Assembly: GCA_003117195.1 (NCBI GenBank)
Contig: BDSI01000173.1
Coordinates: 62,001-126,000 of the forward strand
Reading direction: 5' to 3'
Source of the DNA: Eudorina sp. 2006-703-Eu-15
Lineage: Eukaryota; Chlorophyta; Chlorophyceae; Chlamydomonadales; Volvocaceae
DNA length: 64,000 nt
Below, piece by piece: positions 24,159-34,324 of this stretch (its first letter is position 1; the number at the start of each line of letters is the position of its first letter). A model generated the notes under the pieces. The model was not told where the DNA came from. It ran no database searches and saw nothing but the letters and a program-made list of their open reading frames with translations. Both the position numbers and the translations under genes were made by a program.

Positions 24159-27100
24159 GTGATATGTATCCGCCCTCACAGCTAGCTGCTCGTAACGAGC
24201 ATCCATGCATGGTTCGCCGCCTCCTGCGATATGTATGTATGCGCGCCAGCAGGCTTCTGCCACTCATCACACACCTGCCTGCTGGGCACTCTGATCTGCG
24301 ACTTGCATGTCGTGCAAATAAACCTTTGATGCCTGCTCTGCCTGCCTACAAACACAAACACAAACACACACAGCAGACTGCACAAGTACGTAGACCCGCC
24401 GACACCATCTCCACCTGATCTTGCTTGCTGCGTCGCTTTTGAAAACCCGCAGCTGCCGCAACGCCTTCGTCGTGCAACCTTACTGCACTGCCCGGCTCCA
24501 CTGCGCCGCCGCCGCCGCCGCCGCGGCCGCCCTCGTCGCCACCCTACCCGCCGCCGCCGCCGCCAAGGGCCATGCCGTCAATTTGCCAGGTGGGCATACC
24601 CAGTTAGCTGCTGCCCAGTAGCATTGTTCCCCCAGCCTAGGTACGTACGGAGCCAGGAGCGCCATCCGTACCCGCATTCTCTGCTGTATCTGCTGCTATC
24701 CACGCAACCAGAGATATGTACGAATCACCGTGTGCACATATGTAAAGGGAGCAAGGATGCGCCAAAGCAAGGATGCGCCACGCACGAACGAACGAATGCG
24801 GTACATACGGTACGTGCATACGTACATACATACATACATGCTCCGCAGCCGACGGGTACCCATATATACGTTCGAGCTTCCCGTGTGTCAGTGTGAGCTC
24901 ATGCATGGTGTGAAGGCCTGCCTGTGGCCGAACAATCGTCAGTCACGCATCGCCCGCCGTGTCGCTGTGCACCCACATGTATGTGCGTGCGCAGGTCGCG
25001 GTCAACGGTTGCGCCTGCCGCAGCTCGTGGTACTACGGGTCCGGCATGTACGCCTCGTACTGCGGGTCGCCGGACGGCAGCAGTCGGCTTTGGTAAGCGG
25101 CGGCGGCAGGCCCCATATGAATATCTGGGCAGCAGGCCAGGGCAGACCAGGGCAGACCGGGCCAGTGAAATGCCGGGCAGGGAAGGCGTGCAAGCAAACG
25201 CCAGCACGTACGTATTAGCAGGCAGGTGTGCGTACCGCCGGGCAGGTTAACGTTGCTTGTCATCAGGGCGAACAAAGGGTGCCGCCGGTTCAGCTCTGGT
25301 GGTGACGATTTGCAACTCTTACCAAATGCAAGCATTGGGCGGCTGCATATCTGACATACACGCCGTGGATGATCTGCTGTTGAGGCGTTCATCAGATGCG
25401 TCAGCCGGCAAGATGACGGGCGCCCTTCCTGTAATGGGCTGTGCTGTTATCACAGTAATGGGCTATCATGCTTCGGTGGCATAAACCCCTTTATTGAGGT
25501 TCGCTTGCTGCTGTTGAATGCACCCCCTGCTATTAATCTACGTAGCTAACGCCCAACGCGCACGTGCGTGGTGGTGCAGGTGTATGGTGTCGTCCACGTG
25601 TCCGTCGTACCGAACAGAGCCGTACCAGTGGTGCTCCGCCTCCCTGACCACGTCGTACTGCAACAGTGAGTGGCTCGTGGCTTGTGGGTATGTGTGATCG
25701 ATTATCATTCTGCCTGCACGGCCGCAGTGCTTCTTCCGTCTGACACTTAGTCGCCAATGATTGATAACGATATTGCCATTCAATCAATAACGATACATCA
25801 CCATTCAATCAATAACGATACATCGCCATTCACGTACGTATGTATGCGTCACCATCGCAGGCGCGACGTTTTACTTCTCCACTACGCGGATACCTCCAAC
25901 ACCACCGCCGTTGCCTCGGCCTCCACCGACTCAATCTACCGCGCCTAGGCCGCCATCCTCGCTCCCCCCCCCACAGCCTAATCCTCCTCCGCCACCGCCG
26001 TCGCCGCGGCCTCCGCCGAGCCCCTCGCCCCCCCCATCGCCGAGCCCTCCAAAGCCACCTTCGCCACCACCTCCAAGCCCCCTACCACCGCCGTCGCCAA
26101 AACCTCCAAGCCCCTCGCCCCCCCCATCGCCGAGCCCTCCAAAGCCACCTTCGCCAAAACCTCCAAGCCCCTTGCCGCCGTCGCCGAAACCTCCAAGCCC
26201 CTCGCCCCCCCCATCGCCGAGCCCTCCAAAGCCACCTTCGCCACTACCTCCAAGCCCCTTGCCACCGTCGCCAAAACCTCCAAGCCCCTTGCCGCCGTCG
26301 CCAAAACCTCCAAGCCCCTCGCCCCCCCCATCGCCGAGCCCTCCAAAGCCACCTTCGCCACTACCTCCAAGCCCCTTGCCACCGTCGCCAAAACCTCCAA
26401 GCCCCTTGCCACCGTCGCCAAAACCTCCAAGCCCCTTGCCACCGTCGCCAAAACCTCCAAGCCCTTCGCCCCCCCCATCGCCGAGCCCTCCAAAGCCCCC
26501 TTCGCCAAAACCTCCAAGCCCCTTGCCACCTTCGCCACTACCTCCAAGCCCCTTGCCACCGTCGCCGAAACCTCCAAGCCCCTCGCCCCCCCCATCGCCG
26601 AGCCCTCCAAAGCCACCTTCGCCAAAACCTCCAAGCCCCTTGCCACCGTCGCCAAAGCCTCCAAGCCCCTCGCCGCCCCCATCTCCAAGCCCTCCAAAGC
26701 CACCTTCGCCAAGCCCCTTGCCACCGCCTTCACCACGCCCCCCATCGCCGGCCCCATCCCCTCGACCGCCCAGCCCCCAACCCCCATCACCGCCGCCGTC
26801 GCCCCAGCCCCCGAACCCTCCTCCGCGTCCGCCGTCGCCTCCGCCCCTTCCGCCGTCGCCTCCGCCCCTTCCGCCGTCGCCTCCCAGCCCAGTCCCTCCT
26901 TCACCGCCGCAATCTCCGAAGCCTCCATTATTGCCGCCGCCTCCCTCGCCACAACCGCCAACGCCCCCTTCGCCACAAACGCCAACGCCTCCCTCGCCAC
27001 CTTCCCCGCCAACCCTGCCACCGCCGCCGTCCCCAGCCAGCCCACCTCCCGGTATTCCCTCTTCCCCATCTCCTCTCCTGCCATCGTCACCGGCGTTGCC

Positions 27101-30100
27101 AGTTGCCTCGCCGCCCCCCGACGCACCGACATCCCGCCCCAGTACGCCGCCGCAAGGTTCTTCATCCCCTCCGCCGGCAGCGCCCACCACAGGTACAAAT
27201 AAAGCGCACTTCGCGGTGTCCATCCGTTGTGCGCATGCATGTGTATGAGTTGGATTGTCACACTGCGGCGCTGAAGGCACGGTGCGTGTTAATCGTGAAT
27301 GGGCCGCTGTGGATTGTATGTTTGGCGCGACCAAAGCCCAAACGTACAGATAGACAAACCAGCACTGATACTCATAGGGCGCACTAACTAACGATGTCTT
27401 TGCGTACGTCCCTGCCTGTGTCTCTCCTCGCGAGAGACGGGCTGACCGAGAGGTCCCCGACTTCGTTGTATGTCCTGGAGTACCCCCAGCAGCGGCCACA
27501 GCAAACCGAAATCAACACTTAGCGACCGCTAGCGCGCGAATAACAATGCGGCGGGCACACTTCCACGCTAGCTAGCTACTCCATCCCTCGCCTCGCGCTC
27601 CCGGGGGACATCGAGTCGAAGCACTGATGAATGCCAATCAAATAAAGAATGGCTCCGCGCACGAGTCGTTTCCAGTATGCGGCGTGCTGCTGCGGGTGCC
27701 CTTCATTTCCTCCGGAATGCCCGTGGACTGTATCTTCCACCGTGCCACCGTATCACGCACGCGCTCGCGCCAGTGTGAACTCGGATGGCGCGACCGCCGC
27801 AGCAGCTGTCGCACTCGAGACTGTGTATACACATCTACATATCGCATAAACGGTCGGTGCAGTTATTAGTGCAGTGAGGTCATCGTTTCCTGTGTGCCTT
27901 CCTTACTGCATTGCCCGGTATGGTGTGGCCTACCGCGGCGCATACGTCTTGCTTGTCTCAATGCCGCTATCTAAATACTAAACCCACCACCACGCATATA
28001 TCGTACGTGAACGAACAGGAGGAAGCACTGTGATGACTTCAGCGCAGCTGAACGGCAGCCTCACTATCGCCGCCGACTGCGGAATGCTGGACTCGTCCCG
28101 GCTGGAAACCCTGACTGGGGACGTGCTGGCGGAGCTGGCCCGAGTGTTCGGGGTGAGCCCTCGGGCGGGCGGGGCGACTGTGTGTATCGTGTGTAATATT
28201 TGTTGACAGGTGTGCGTGTATGCATCCTTAGTGCAGCTGGGTTGGGTAGGTAGGTCTTACACCGAGTGCGGTTGGCAGGCAGGAGTAGCTGGGCCCCCGC
28301 CACTACTTTGCGATGTCGTCGGAACGAAGGAAGCCGCAGCACCGGACGCCGGAGACGTACAGAGGAGCGCAAGGATAACCTTGACGGAGATCTTGAAGCT
28401 GATTAGGGAGGCTGCTGCTCCCGTCGTTTGTGTATGTTTCCATTTCGTTCTGTGTTCAGTTGCCCGACAACGACAATCACCTGGCTGAATCGGTTGATCA
28501 GTCCCAGTGTGGTGCGTGGCTGTCATACACTAAAACGGATGGGTGTGGTAGAAAACAGGTACACGGGATCAGTTCTACATGCCGTACGTACCAAATGGTA
28601 GCACCGTGCGTCGTTGGTTGCACATACACTGTGTTCCTCGCTGTTTTTTGCAATTTCGTTGTGCAACAGTAGCCGTACAACGAACCATGTGTATCTCCGT
28701 TTGCCGTACACGCACGTGCCGCCGGCAGGTGCCCTCGGGCGCCACCCGCGTCCGTGCACTGGTGTGCGGCTCCATCGTGGTGTCGTACACTGTGGACTTC
28801 CCGGCCGGCACCTCCTCGGCGGTAAGTTCCGCTGCCGGCCTGCTGGCTGCTGGCGCGCGGCAGGAAAGCGGCCGGTCGGTCGGTCGGTCGGTCGGTCGGT
28901 CGACACATACACACATGTACGCAACAAGTAAACATCATTCACAACACGGCAAATAAATAAACAGTAGCATACGTTCGCCTGCCCCCGTCGGGCCCGCGCC
29001 GGCAATTCCGTGTGTGGTAGATGGCTTGCTTGCATGATGACGGATCGATTAGCTCGATGACCGACTCTACCCAAGCCGTCGCTCGTCATAGTGTGACGGC
29101 GGCGCTTTCTTAACTGATCAGCATCTGCATTTGTTGACAAACGTTCCTTATTTTCAGCCGGACTAAGAACCCTTATTCTTCCCGGATAATTCTCACGACA
29201 ATCCTCGATTAACTGTATCCGTTACTGTAACCGTATTATTGCCGTTCTCTCGGCGCTTATACATATATACATATATGTATATTATATTATAATATAATAT
29301 AGATGCACAAAAGTATAATACTATATTATATATACATATATATGATATTGCTGCGCACGCACGTCTTGTCTATCTACTGCTGGCAGGCCTACCTGACCCC
29401 TCCAGCCATCCGTACCTCCGCGCGCAGATCACAGACGACGCCACTACAATGGCCAACGCCCTGGGCACCCTGGTTAGCGCCACTTTTACCTCCCAGTGGG
29501 GGTCCGTCATTTCCTCTCAGGCGGATGGGTTCGTGGTGGTGCAGCAGCAGGTGGCGCAACAGCAGTCGGCGACAGCGGGGGCAGGTGCGAGCGGACGTCG
29601 GTCTGTATTGTATGCATGGGTACACCGGCCCGCCGACGGGACGGAGGGGATGGATGCGTGCCCCGGGATATGCCCGGCCTGCTGCGTGGTGTTCTTAATC
29701 GGGGCCTCCTGCTGCTGATCTCAGAGACCGCTAGTTGCATTATTGGTTATCCGACACATACACTCGCACACGCACACAGCTAGCCGACAGCAGGCTCTGG
29801 TTGCCAGTGTTGTTTCATGCATGTGACAGCGAGCATCCTGCATTTGCGAGTCATCATCGATCACCGTGTGGCGGCAGGCGCGCAGAACATGCGTGGTCTG
29901 GCATGAGCTTCTGTTTCCGCGTTCTCCGCGGACCGAGGAACTTGTCCAGATAATTCAGATGAAATTTCAATGATTTCAGGAGCAAGCGATGTCTATTTCG
30001 ATAAGCAAGGATACGCTTCCTTGCCCCCGGCTCGGAGCCGCCTGGTTGCACTACCCTACGTACCCCCACTCCGGCCGGCCGGCTTGACCAAGCGCATTCG

Positions 30101-30810
30101 TCCGCCGACAGTTAGTCGTCCACCTAGCTAGGACTCCACATTTTTAGCTAATTAACTAGGTCAAAACCCCGGAGTTGCTTGGTGGAGCAATCGATCGCGG
30201 TGCGTCCTCGTGGCTGGGTCCCTCGCTCTGGGTCAAACCCATCACATATATACCCCATCCTCATCAGACGTACCGTGATTATCGGCCTTCTACTCACGCG
30301 CCGTCATCACGCGCAGCAATCACGCGCAGTCATCACGCGCAGTCATCACGCGCAGTCATCACGCGCAGTCATGACGCACCACCGGCAACCCCTGCCACCG
30401 ACCTGCTGTATGGTGGCTGGAGACCGCGACCTCCTTGATGATGGGCTTGCGCCGATTTCTTTGCCGAAGGGTTGTGGGTTAGCCTGCCTGATATCATTAA
30501 GGATGTTACAGCGGACCCCGTGGGTCATCGGTGACAGCCAACGGCGAACCTGATGTGCATGTATGCCGTATATATCTCAGTCCGTCCTCGTCCGCGCGCA
30601 GGCTCCTCCACGGGCGGCAGCAGCGGCTCTTCCCAGCTGCCCCTCATCCTCGGACTGACGTTGGGCGTCGGCGGCGGCCTGCTCGTGGCGGCCATCGCCG
30701 TCATCAGCGTGCACCGCGTCCGGCGGCGCAGCGCCGCTGTCCAGCCCCTGACGCCGCAGTCCTCACTCACCTGGACTGGGTTCAACCCTGCCTGGGATGA
30801 ACGGCGTTGA
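18036..30810 (+). CDS. Gene B: membrane-anchored M43-type zinc metalloprotease, complete
   Basis: Eighteen exons: 18036-18129, 18201-18362, 18774-18916, 19297-20025, 20599-20717, 20990-21082, 21702-21913, 22300-22685, 23059-23156, 23696-23766, 24453-24589, 24995-25092, 25580-25665, 25861-27192, 28019-28152, 28729-28821, 29428-29584, 30602-30810. All introns are GT-AG; the sum is 4353 nt (1450 residues plus stop). The start at 18036 is preferred over the in-frame ATG at 18051 because it gives the same ten residues before RILL as gene C. Order: signal peptide, prodomain to about residue 340, catalytic domain with [11 protein letters not shown] at 484-494 and Met-turn Met at 584, FN2-like modules at about 647-702 and 749-809 around a polyproline spacer, Ser-Pro stalk 810-1253, SEA-like module 1254-1381, then membrane helix and short tail. 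It is the closest paralog of gene C. Confidence 0.9.
18774..20025 (+). other. Gene B coding exons 3-4: prodomain and start of catalytic domain
   Basis: Exon 3 is the [16 protein letters not shown] segment shared by all four genes. Exon 4 (243 codons) is helix-rich, with the conserved Cys at 19525-19527 (NVSCGLAA) as a possible cysteine switch and RRRMRRR at 19699-19719 as a possible proprotein-convertase site. It continues to [10 protein letters not shown] and NIQFFIK, the first strand and helix of an M43 fold. Cleavage at the basic site would free the catalytic domain; this is inferred. Confidence 0.85.
20599..22685 (+). other. Gene B coding exons 5-8: M43-like catalytic core
   Basis: Exon 6 holds WPRSLNIMV and TLGYAYVP, a typical M43 edge strand. 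Exon 7 holds the zinc motif [11 protein letters not shown] at 21811-21843, then [11 protein letters not shown]. Exon 8 holds [10 protein letters not shown] with the Met-turn Met at 22497, then a Cys-flanked Pro linker. All expected active-site residues are present, so the enzyme should be active. Confidence 0.9.
23059..23766 (+). other. Gene B coding exons 9-10: first FN2-like module
   Basis: The exons read [21 protein letters not shown], then CEV, CTVCG and CIATC. The intron splits the Trp codon as TG|G. Six or more Cys and the two Trp positions recall fibronectin type II/kringle folds, which bind denatured collagen in animal gelatinases. The ligand here is unknown. Confidence 0.78.
24100..24159. 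repeat. (CTG)n microsatellite, interrupted once
   Basis: About twenty CTG units with one CTA lie in the intron 23767-24452 of gene B. The tract is not coding in the spliced model. Confidence 0.9.
24453..24589 (+). other. Gene B coding exon 11: polyproline spacer
   Basis: Forty-five codons carry [11 protein letters not shown], two polyproline blocks and a closing SICQ. It is a rigid spacer between the two Cys-rich modules, with one Cys near each end in every paralog. Confidence 0.82.
24995..25665 (+). other. Gene B coding exons 12-13: second FN2-like module
   Basis: The exons read [26 protein letters not shown], then [16 protein letters not shown] and YCN. The Trp codon is again split TG|G by a phase-2 intron, so both modules descend from one two-exon unit. 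Confidence 0.8.
25777..25830. repeat. Two-copy 25-bp repeat before the stalk exon
   Basis: CATTCAATCAATAACGATAC is repeated in tandem shortly upstream of the acceptor at 25860, with a third partial copy around 25757. Confidence 0.75.
25861..27192 (+). other. Gene B coding exon 14: long Ser-Pro-rich stalk (443 codons)
   Basis: After [16 protein letters not shown] the exon is almost wholly PPSP, KPPSP and SPSPPPSP repeats. At DNA level it is nested tandem repeats of about 30 bp within longer units of about 90-120 bp, which keep all six frames largely open. Such Hyp-rich rods in volvocine pherophorins and wall proteins are O-glycosylated and cross-linked; that role is inferred. Length differs strongly from C (314 codons), D (about 294) and A (about 73). 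Confidence 0.88.
28873..28902. repeat. (GGTC)n microsatellite
   Basis: Seven to eight GGTC units lie about 50 bases after the exon 16 donor of gene B. Confidence 0.85.
29261..29345. repeat. AT-rich palindromic stretch
   Basis: Repeated ATACATATAT and TATATTATATTATAATATAA segments form overlapping inverted repeats in gene B intron 16. Confidence 0.75.
30300..30374. repeat. ATCACGCGCAGTC minisatellite
   Basis: About five tandem copies of a 13-bp unit lie in gene B intron 17. Confidence 0.88.
30499..30540 (-). repeat. Copy of a recurrent GACCC(A/G)CGGGGTCCGCTGTAACATCC motif
   Basis: On the minus strand the sequence contains GATGACCCACGGGGTCC followed by GCTGTAACATCCTT. Related copies lie at 35338-35357 and 40569-40602 (plus strand), and a part at 56176-56214 (minus strand). 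It may be the end of a retroelement family. Confidence 0.6.
30602..30810 (+). other. Gene B coding exon 18: transmembrane helix and short tail
   Basis: A Gly/Ser linker leads to a hydrophobic segment of about 25 residues at 30637-30711 ([20 protein letters not shown] onward), then HRVRRR as a stop-transfer signal, and a tail of about 33 residues ending WDERR. This makes the protein a type I membrane protein with the protease outside the cell. Confidence 0.88.
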
Positions 30811-30990
30811 GTCGCCAGCAGCGGGAGGAGGGTATCCACCGGCGGCGGCGGTGTTGGAGGAGGCCGGGGCGCGAACTCCCCGCGATGGCCGAAGCGCTGC
30901 TGCGGATCCGAAGCGCAAGCTCGTACATGTGAGTGAGTAGGTAGTTGAGTGGTGTGCATTCCGCACGGTGACCGTGCACGAGATTCCGAG
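30811..30990 (+). other. 3' flank of gene B conserved with gene C (probable 3' UTR)
   Basis: The block with TGAGTCGCCAGCAGCGGG, CCCCGCGATGGCC, CTGCGGATCCGAAGCGCAAG and ACGGTGACCGTGC recurs in order after the gene C stop (about 48960-49135). The duplication that gave B and C therefore included the 3' end. Confidence 0.75.
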
Positions 30991-33278
30991 GTAGGGTTCG
31001 CTTTGCACGCTGCGTGTGTGCTGAAGGGTGCGTGCATGCGTACGTGTGCTTGGTACGGGAACGTGATCGTGCAATAGACACGCGCCAAGAGAACGAAAGC
31101 TACGCGCGTGTGCCGACTGCAAGCCGCCTATCTACATACCTAGGTACCTCGTGACGACATGGCCGGCTTCGGTAGGTGGGACGTGCAGTCCTGTTGTTCA
31201 TGCATGGCGCGACTGCGTGCCTGTTGCTAGCCGGAGACGACATCGAACCTGCTGGGCGCCTTGATTGCTGTTGGCGGCTGGCTTCTTGCTTCCAGTGTGG
31301 ATGGGCTACGCAGGTTGGACAACGAAGAATGACTGGCTGGGACCATCCACTGTACTGTTGGTTGCACTGCCATTGCAGCATTTCTGCAGCAGCGAGAGAC
31401 TTCGTTCTTTATTACCTATTCATGGTCTGTGGTTGATCTTACTATTTGTCTTACGTCGGTTCTGGTAAACGATCTGGAGGACATGCCATACGTACTGCAT
31501 GTCACAACCGTGGTCAGTCGTGCTTGCTTGGCAGATGCAATGGCTGCTGGATTGCGCGGCAGGGACATTGATTGAGGGGGCGGTGAACACCGCCGCCGCT
31601 TTGGGTTTTCACGGTGGCTCGTAGTTCGTGCGTTCGGCGCCGCCGGCTTGCATCATACAGTCGGCGGCGCGCTTTGCATCCATAGCTTAATACCGAGTGT
31701 GTATGTCCTGCGCCGTGGAAGATAGGTGAGGTAGGTGATGAGGTCGGTGTCGACAGTCCGCATTATTTCGGCTTGCCGGATGAGGCACGAGAAGCAAAAG
31801 AGTATCATAGTTATTCCGGGAGGTCCCGGTGCAATTATTGTGATGGATGATTGAGCAACACGAGGCGGGTACTTCACGAGAATCCATCGGCGTCGTCAGT
31901 CCCGGACGATCGAGCGACAGCCTGCGTGTGTTCAGCAATCCAGAAACCCGCACGTGACCGCGTGTGTGTGACCGCGTGTGTGTATATGTGTATGGTATGA
32001 TGTGGGCAGCACGTGCAGGTGCAATAGCGCAGGCCGGTGCCTGCCGCCAAGAGGTAGACCGGTTCGGCTAAGCGGTGCACGCACCCCGGGTGCACATACA
32101 CCGGTAGGTAATACAGTGTATCATACCACGTGTTCACGTCATCGATGTTCAACGCAGCCGTTCGTGCGGCTCGTGTCCCGCAGATAGATAGCTGGTGGCC
32201 TGCCTCCACGCGGCCGTCTGGCTTCGTTCATCTTCTTCATCCATTACCTTTACTAAAGTTGGTTTTGCATGAGCATTTCGTTGTTTGCGGCGGCAAGGCA
32301 GCAGGGGCGACGGAGGGGGCCGAGCGAGGTACATCGGTGCATGTGTTTGGCTGTTGGCTGCTGGCTGGGGCGAGCGTGTATACTCCCGTGCTGCGCAGCT
32401 GCCTGCCTACCTTCAAGTACGGCAGCTACGTAGGGTGCGTTGGCGAGCGGTCGACGGGGTGCGCATCGGCAAATCGTGACACAACGAAGGGGTTAGGCGT
32501 GCGAGAATCGGGCGGGCTTGCTCGCGGCATTATCATTGCACGCACGCGAAACATATATATGTGGCTATGTGCCTGCAGTCTGCTTGTTGCGGCGGCGGGA
32601 AAGATTGTCTGACGTGCATGCTTTTAAGCAAGTACGTACGGGTTTGCTTGCTTGCTTGGTGACTGTGGTACATTTTTGGTGTAGTGAGCCTCTGTACGGC
32701 GGCCTAAATTCGGTTTCATCGCGTTATCGGGCGGATGGTGCATGACTGGATGCTTGCGGAGCGACCGGGCGATGCTTGTCGTCGGACACCGACACGCAGG
32801 ACGCATGGCTGCTCGATCGATGGAGACTGGAGATTGGAGAGAGTGCGCGGTCGAGGCAGGCAGGGTCTTGATAAGCAAGGTTGGGGTAGGACAGGGAACG
32901 CGTGCTAGCGCTGTTATGTTTCGATGGCATCCGTCCGGGGCCGCCAGAGCAACAGCTTATTCGTTACATACGCCACGACGTCGGTTGTTTGCGATCCGAG
33001 GTGCGTGTGGATGTATGGAGGCGTCACTCTACGACGCACGGCGCGAGAGGCTTATTGGCATTGCTGAATTCATCGATACGCTCGACGCTGTGGTTCGTTG
33101 TCGTACAGAGCTGTACGTTGACGGGAGCGTAGGATGGTTTTGAAGCGCTAACTATCTACTAGTGCACAGGAGTAGTCCGCAGGTGGCAGGTGGAAGTACG
33201 TGTCTCCCTCGCTCCATTTATCAATAAGCAATTCTGCACTAAAGCATTTATCGCGGCTGTCTCAAAGCGGCTCGAGGT

Positions 33279-33785
33279 CAGTGTTGCTATCTTAAATAAA
33301 GTAAATATTTACGGGCCAAAAACCCGGAATTTTTTCATTTCCCGGACCCCCAGAAAACCTGCGAGATTTCATTTATTTGACGCTGTAGGGAGCCGGAAAT
33401 CTGCCCTGCCAACTATTTTCCAGACTACCAAAAGGGCCTGGAAATCTGCAGGCGCAGGGGCAATTCCTGTGTCGTACACATGTCTACCGCCAAAACACAC
33501 TCTGATGCCGTGTCCCGGACTCCTGGTTGCCCTCCCATATGCATCCGCGACGCCAGGAAAGCGTGCTTCAGGCCTCCAAGACTGAGAATCCCTGTCGTAG
33601 CTGTGGTAGCAGTGTCCCTGCTGTCGAAACACGCCGAAATATTTCCTGGCCTGCCCGGAGGTTTTTATTTCCTGGCACCTAGGAAGGCCCCCAAAATCTG
33701 CCCTGCCAAAGGTTTTTTTGGCTACTGGCGACAGGCCGGAAACCTGCGGAATTCTATTTCCCCGTTTTGGAAGATAGCAACACTG
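33279..33785. mobile_element. Non-autonomous hAT-type element (507 bp)
   Basis: The ends are CAGTGTTGCTATCTT and its exact reverse complement (15-bp terminal inverted repeat), flanked by identical 8-bp CTCGAGGT at 33271-33278 and 33786-33793. The ends differ from those of the 237-bp element at 7926 at only two positions over 15 bases, so one transposase family probably mobilised both. A motif AAATCTGCCCTGCC recurs inside. There is no transposase frame. Confidence 0.87.
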
Positions 33786-33879
33786 CTCGAGGTGGCATAG
33801 CTGGCTCTGGAAAGGGGACGGTGGAGAGGCAGCGGCTTGGGATCGGGCCTTACACTGCAGGGGGAGCTCGCTCGCTCAC

Positions 33880-34324
33880 AGAACACGCGACAGCGGCAGG
33901 CGCACGCACCGCCCTAGGCCCAGACCACGCCAGGTGCCGTCGGGCCCCAACCACGACAACCGAATCACACGCGCCACTAACACACCACGGCACACAGCTC
34001 AAGGGCACACGGCCGCACCCGCGCCCGCGACGCGGGCCGTGCCAACGCGAGACAACCCCGAGGGACGAACCAACCCGACTTCGCGCGGACCCCAGAAACA
34101 CCAGCAACAGGCACCCCGGGAGACGACCCCGCCCCTAGGCAACAAGAGCGCCTACTGCTGTAGCGCCCGCTGCTACAAGCCTCGTCCAGCCCGGGCCTCG
34201 CGCGAAACAGGGAGGGGGGGAATAGCGAGCAATAAGCTCCTGTTAGTGAAAGCAGAATGCCGAACAACAGGAGCTTCCGAGAATATATCAGAGTACGACT
34301 GCCCCGGTGACCCTGGTCACCGGG
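33880..34324. other. T-poor segment ending in two hairpins
   Basis: By my count 33901-34140 contains only 10 T in 240 bases, far below the surroundings. It is followed by an 11-bp stem (34234-34244 with 34266-34276) and a perfect 10-bp stem with a 2-base loop (34303-34312 with 34315-34324). The function is unknown; a retroelement remnant is possible. Confidence 0.55.

Larger units (their letters stand above)
28019..29584 (+). other. Gene B coding exons 15-17: SEA-like juxtamembrane module with GSIVV
   Basis: Exon 15 ([22 protein letters not shown]), exon 16 ([19 protein letters not shown]) and exon 17 ([18 protein letters not shown]) give strand, helix, strand, helix in SEA order. GGC-TCC at 28768-28773 encodes the Gly-Ser of GSIVV, the site at which SEA domains such as that of MUC1 self-cleave. 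The exon 17 acceptor is placed at 29427 because the upstream acceptor homologous to that of gene C would break the frame. Confidence 0.7.

Noticed and set aside
25931..27499. A 522-codon Gly-rich open frame on the minus strand and a 515-codon Arg/His/Gln-rich frame on the plus strand over the gene B stalk
   Set aside because: They are by-products of a repeat lacking stop codons in other frames. The PPSP frame alone joins in phase to flanking exons conserved in four genes.
30300..30374. CRISPR-like array of short repeats
   Set aside because: The units are contiguous with no spacers in a eukaryotic intron, so it is a minisatellite.
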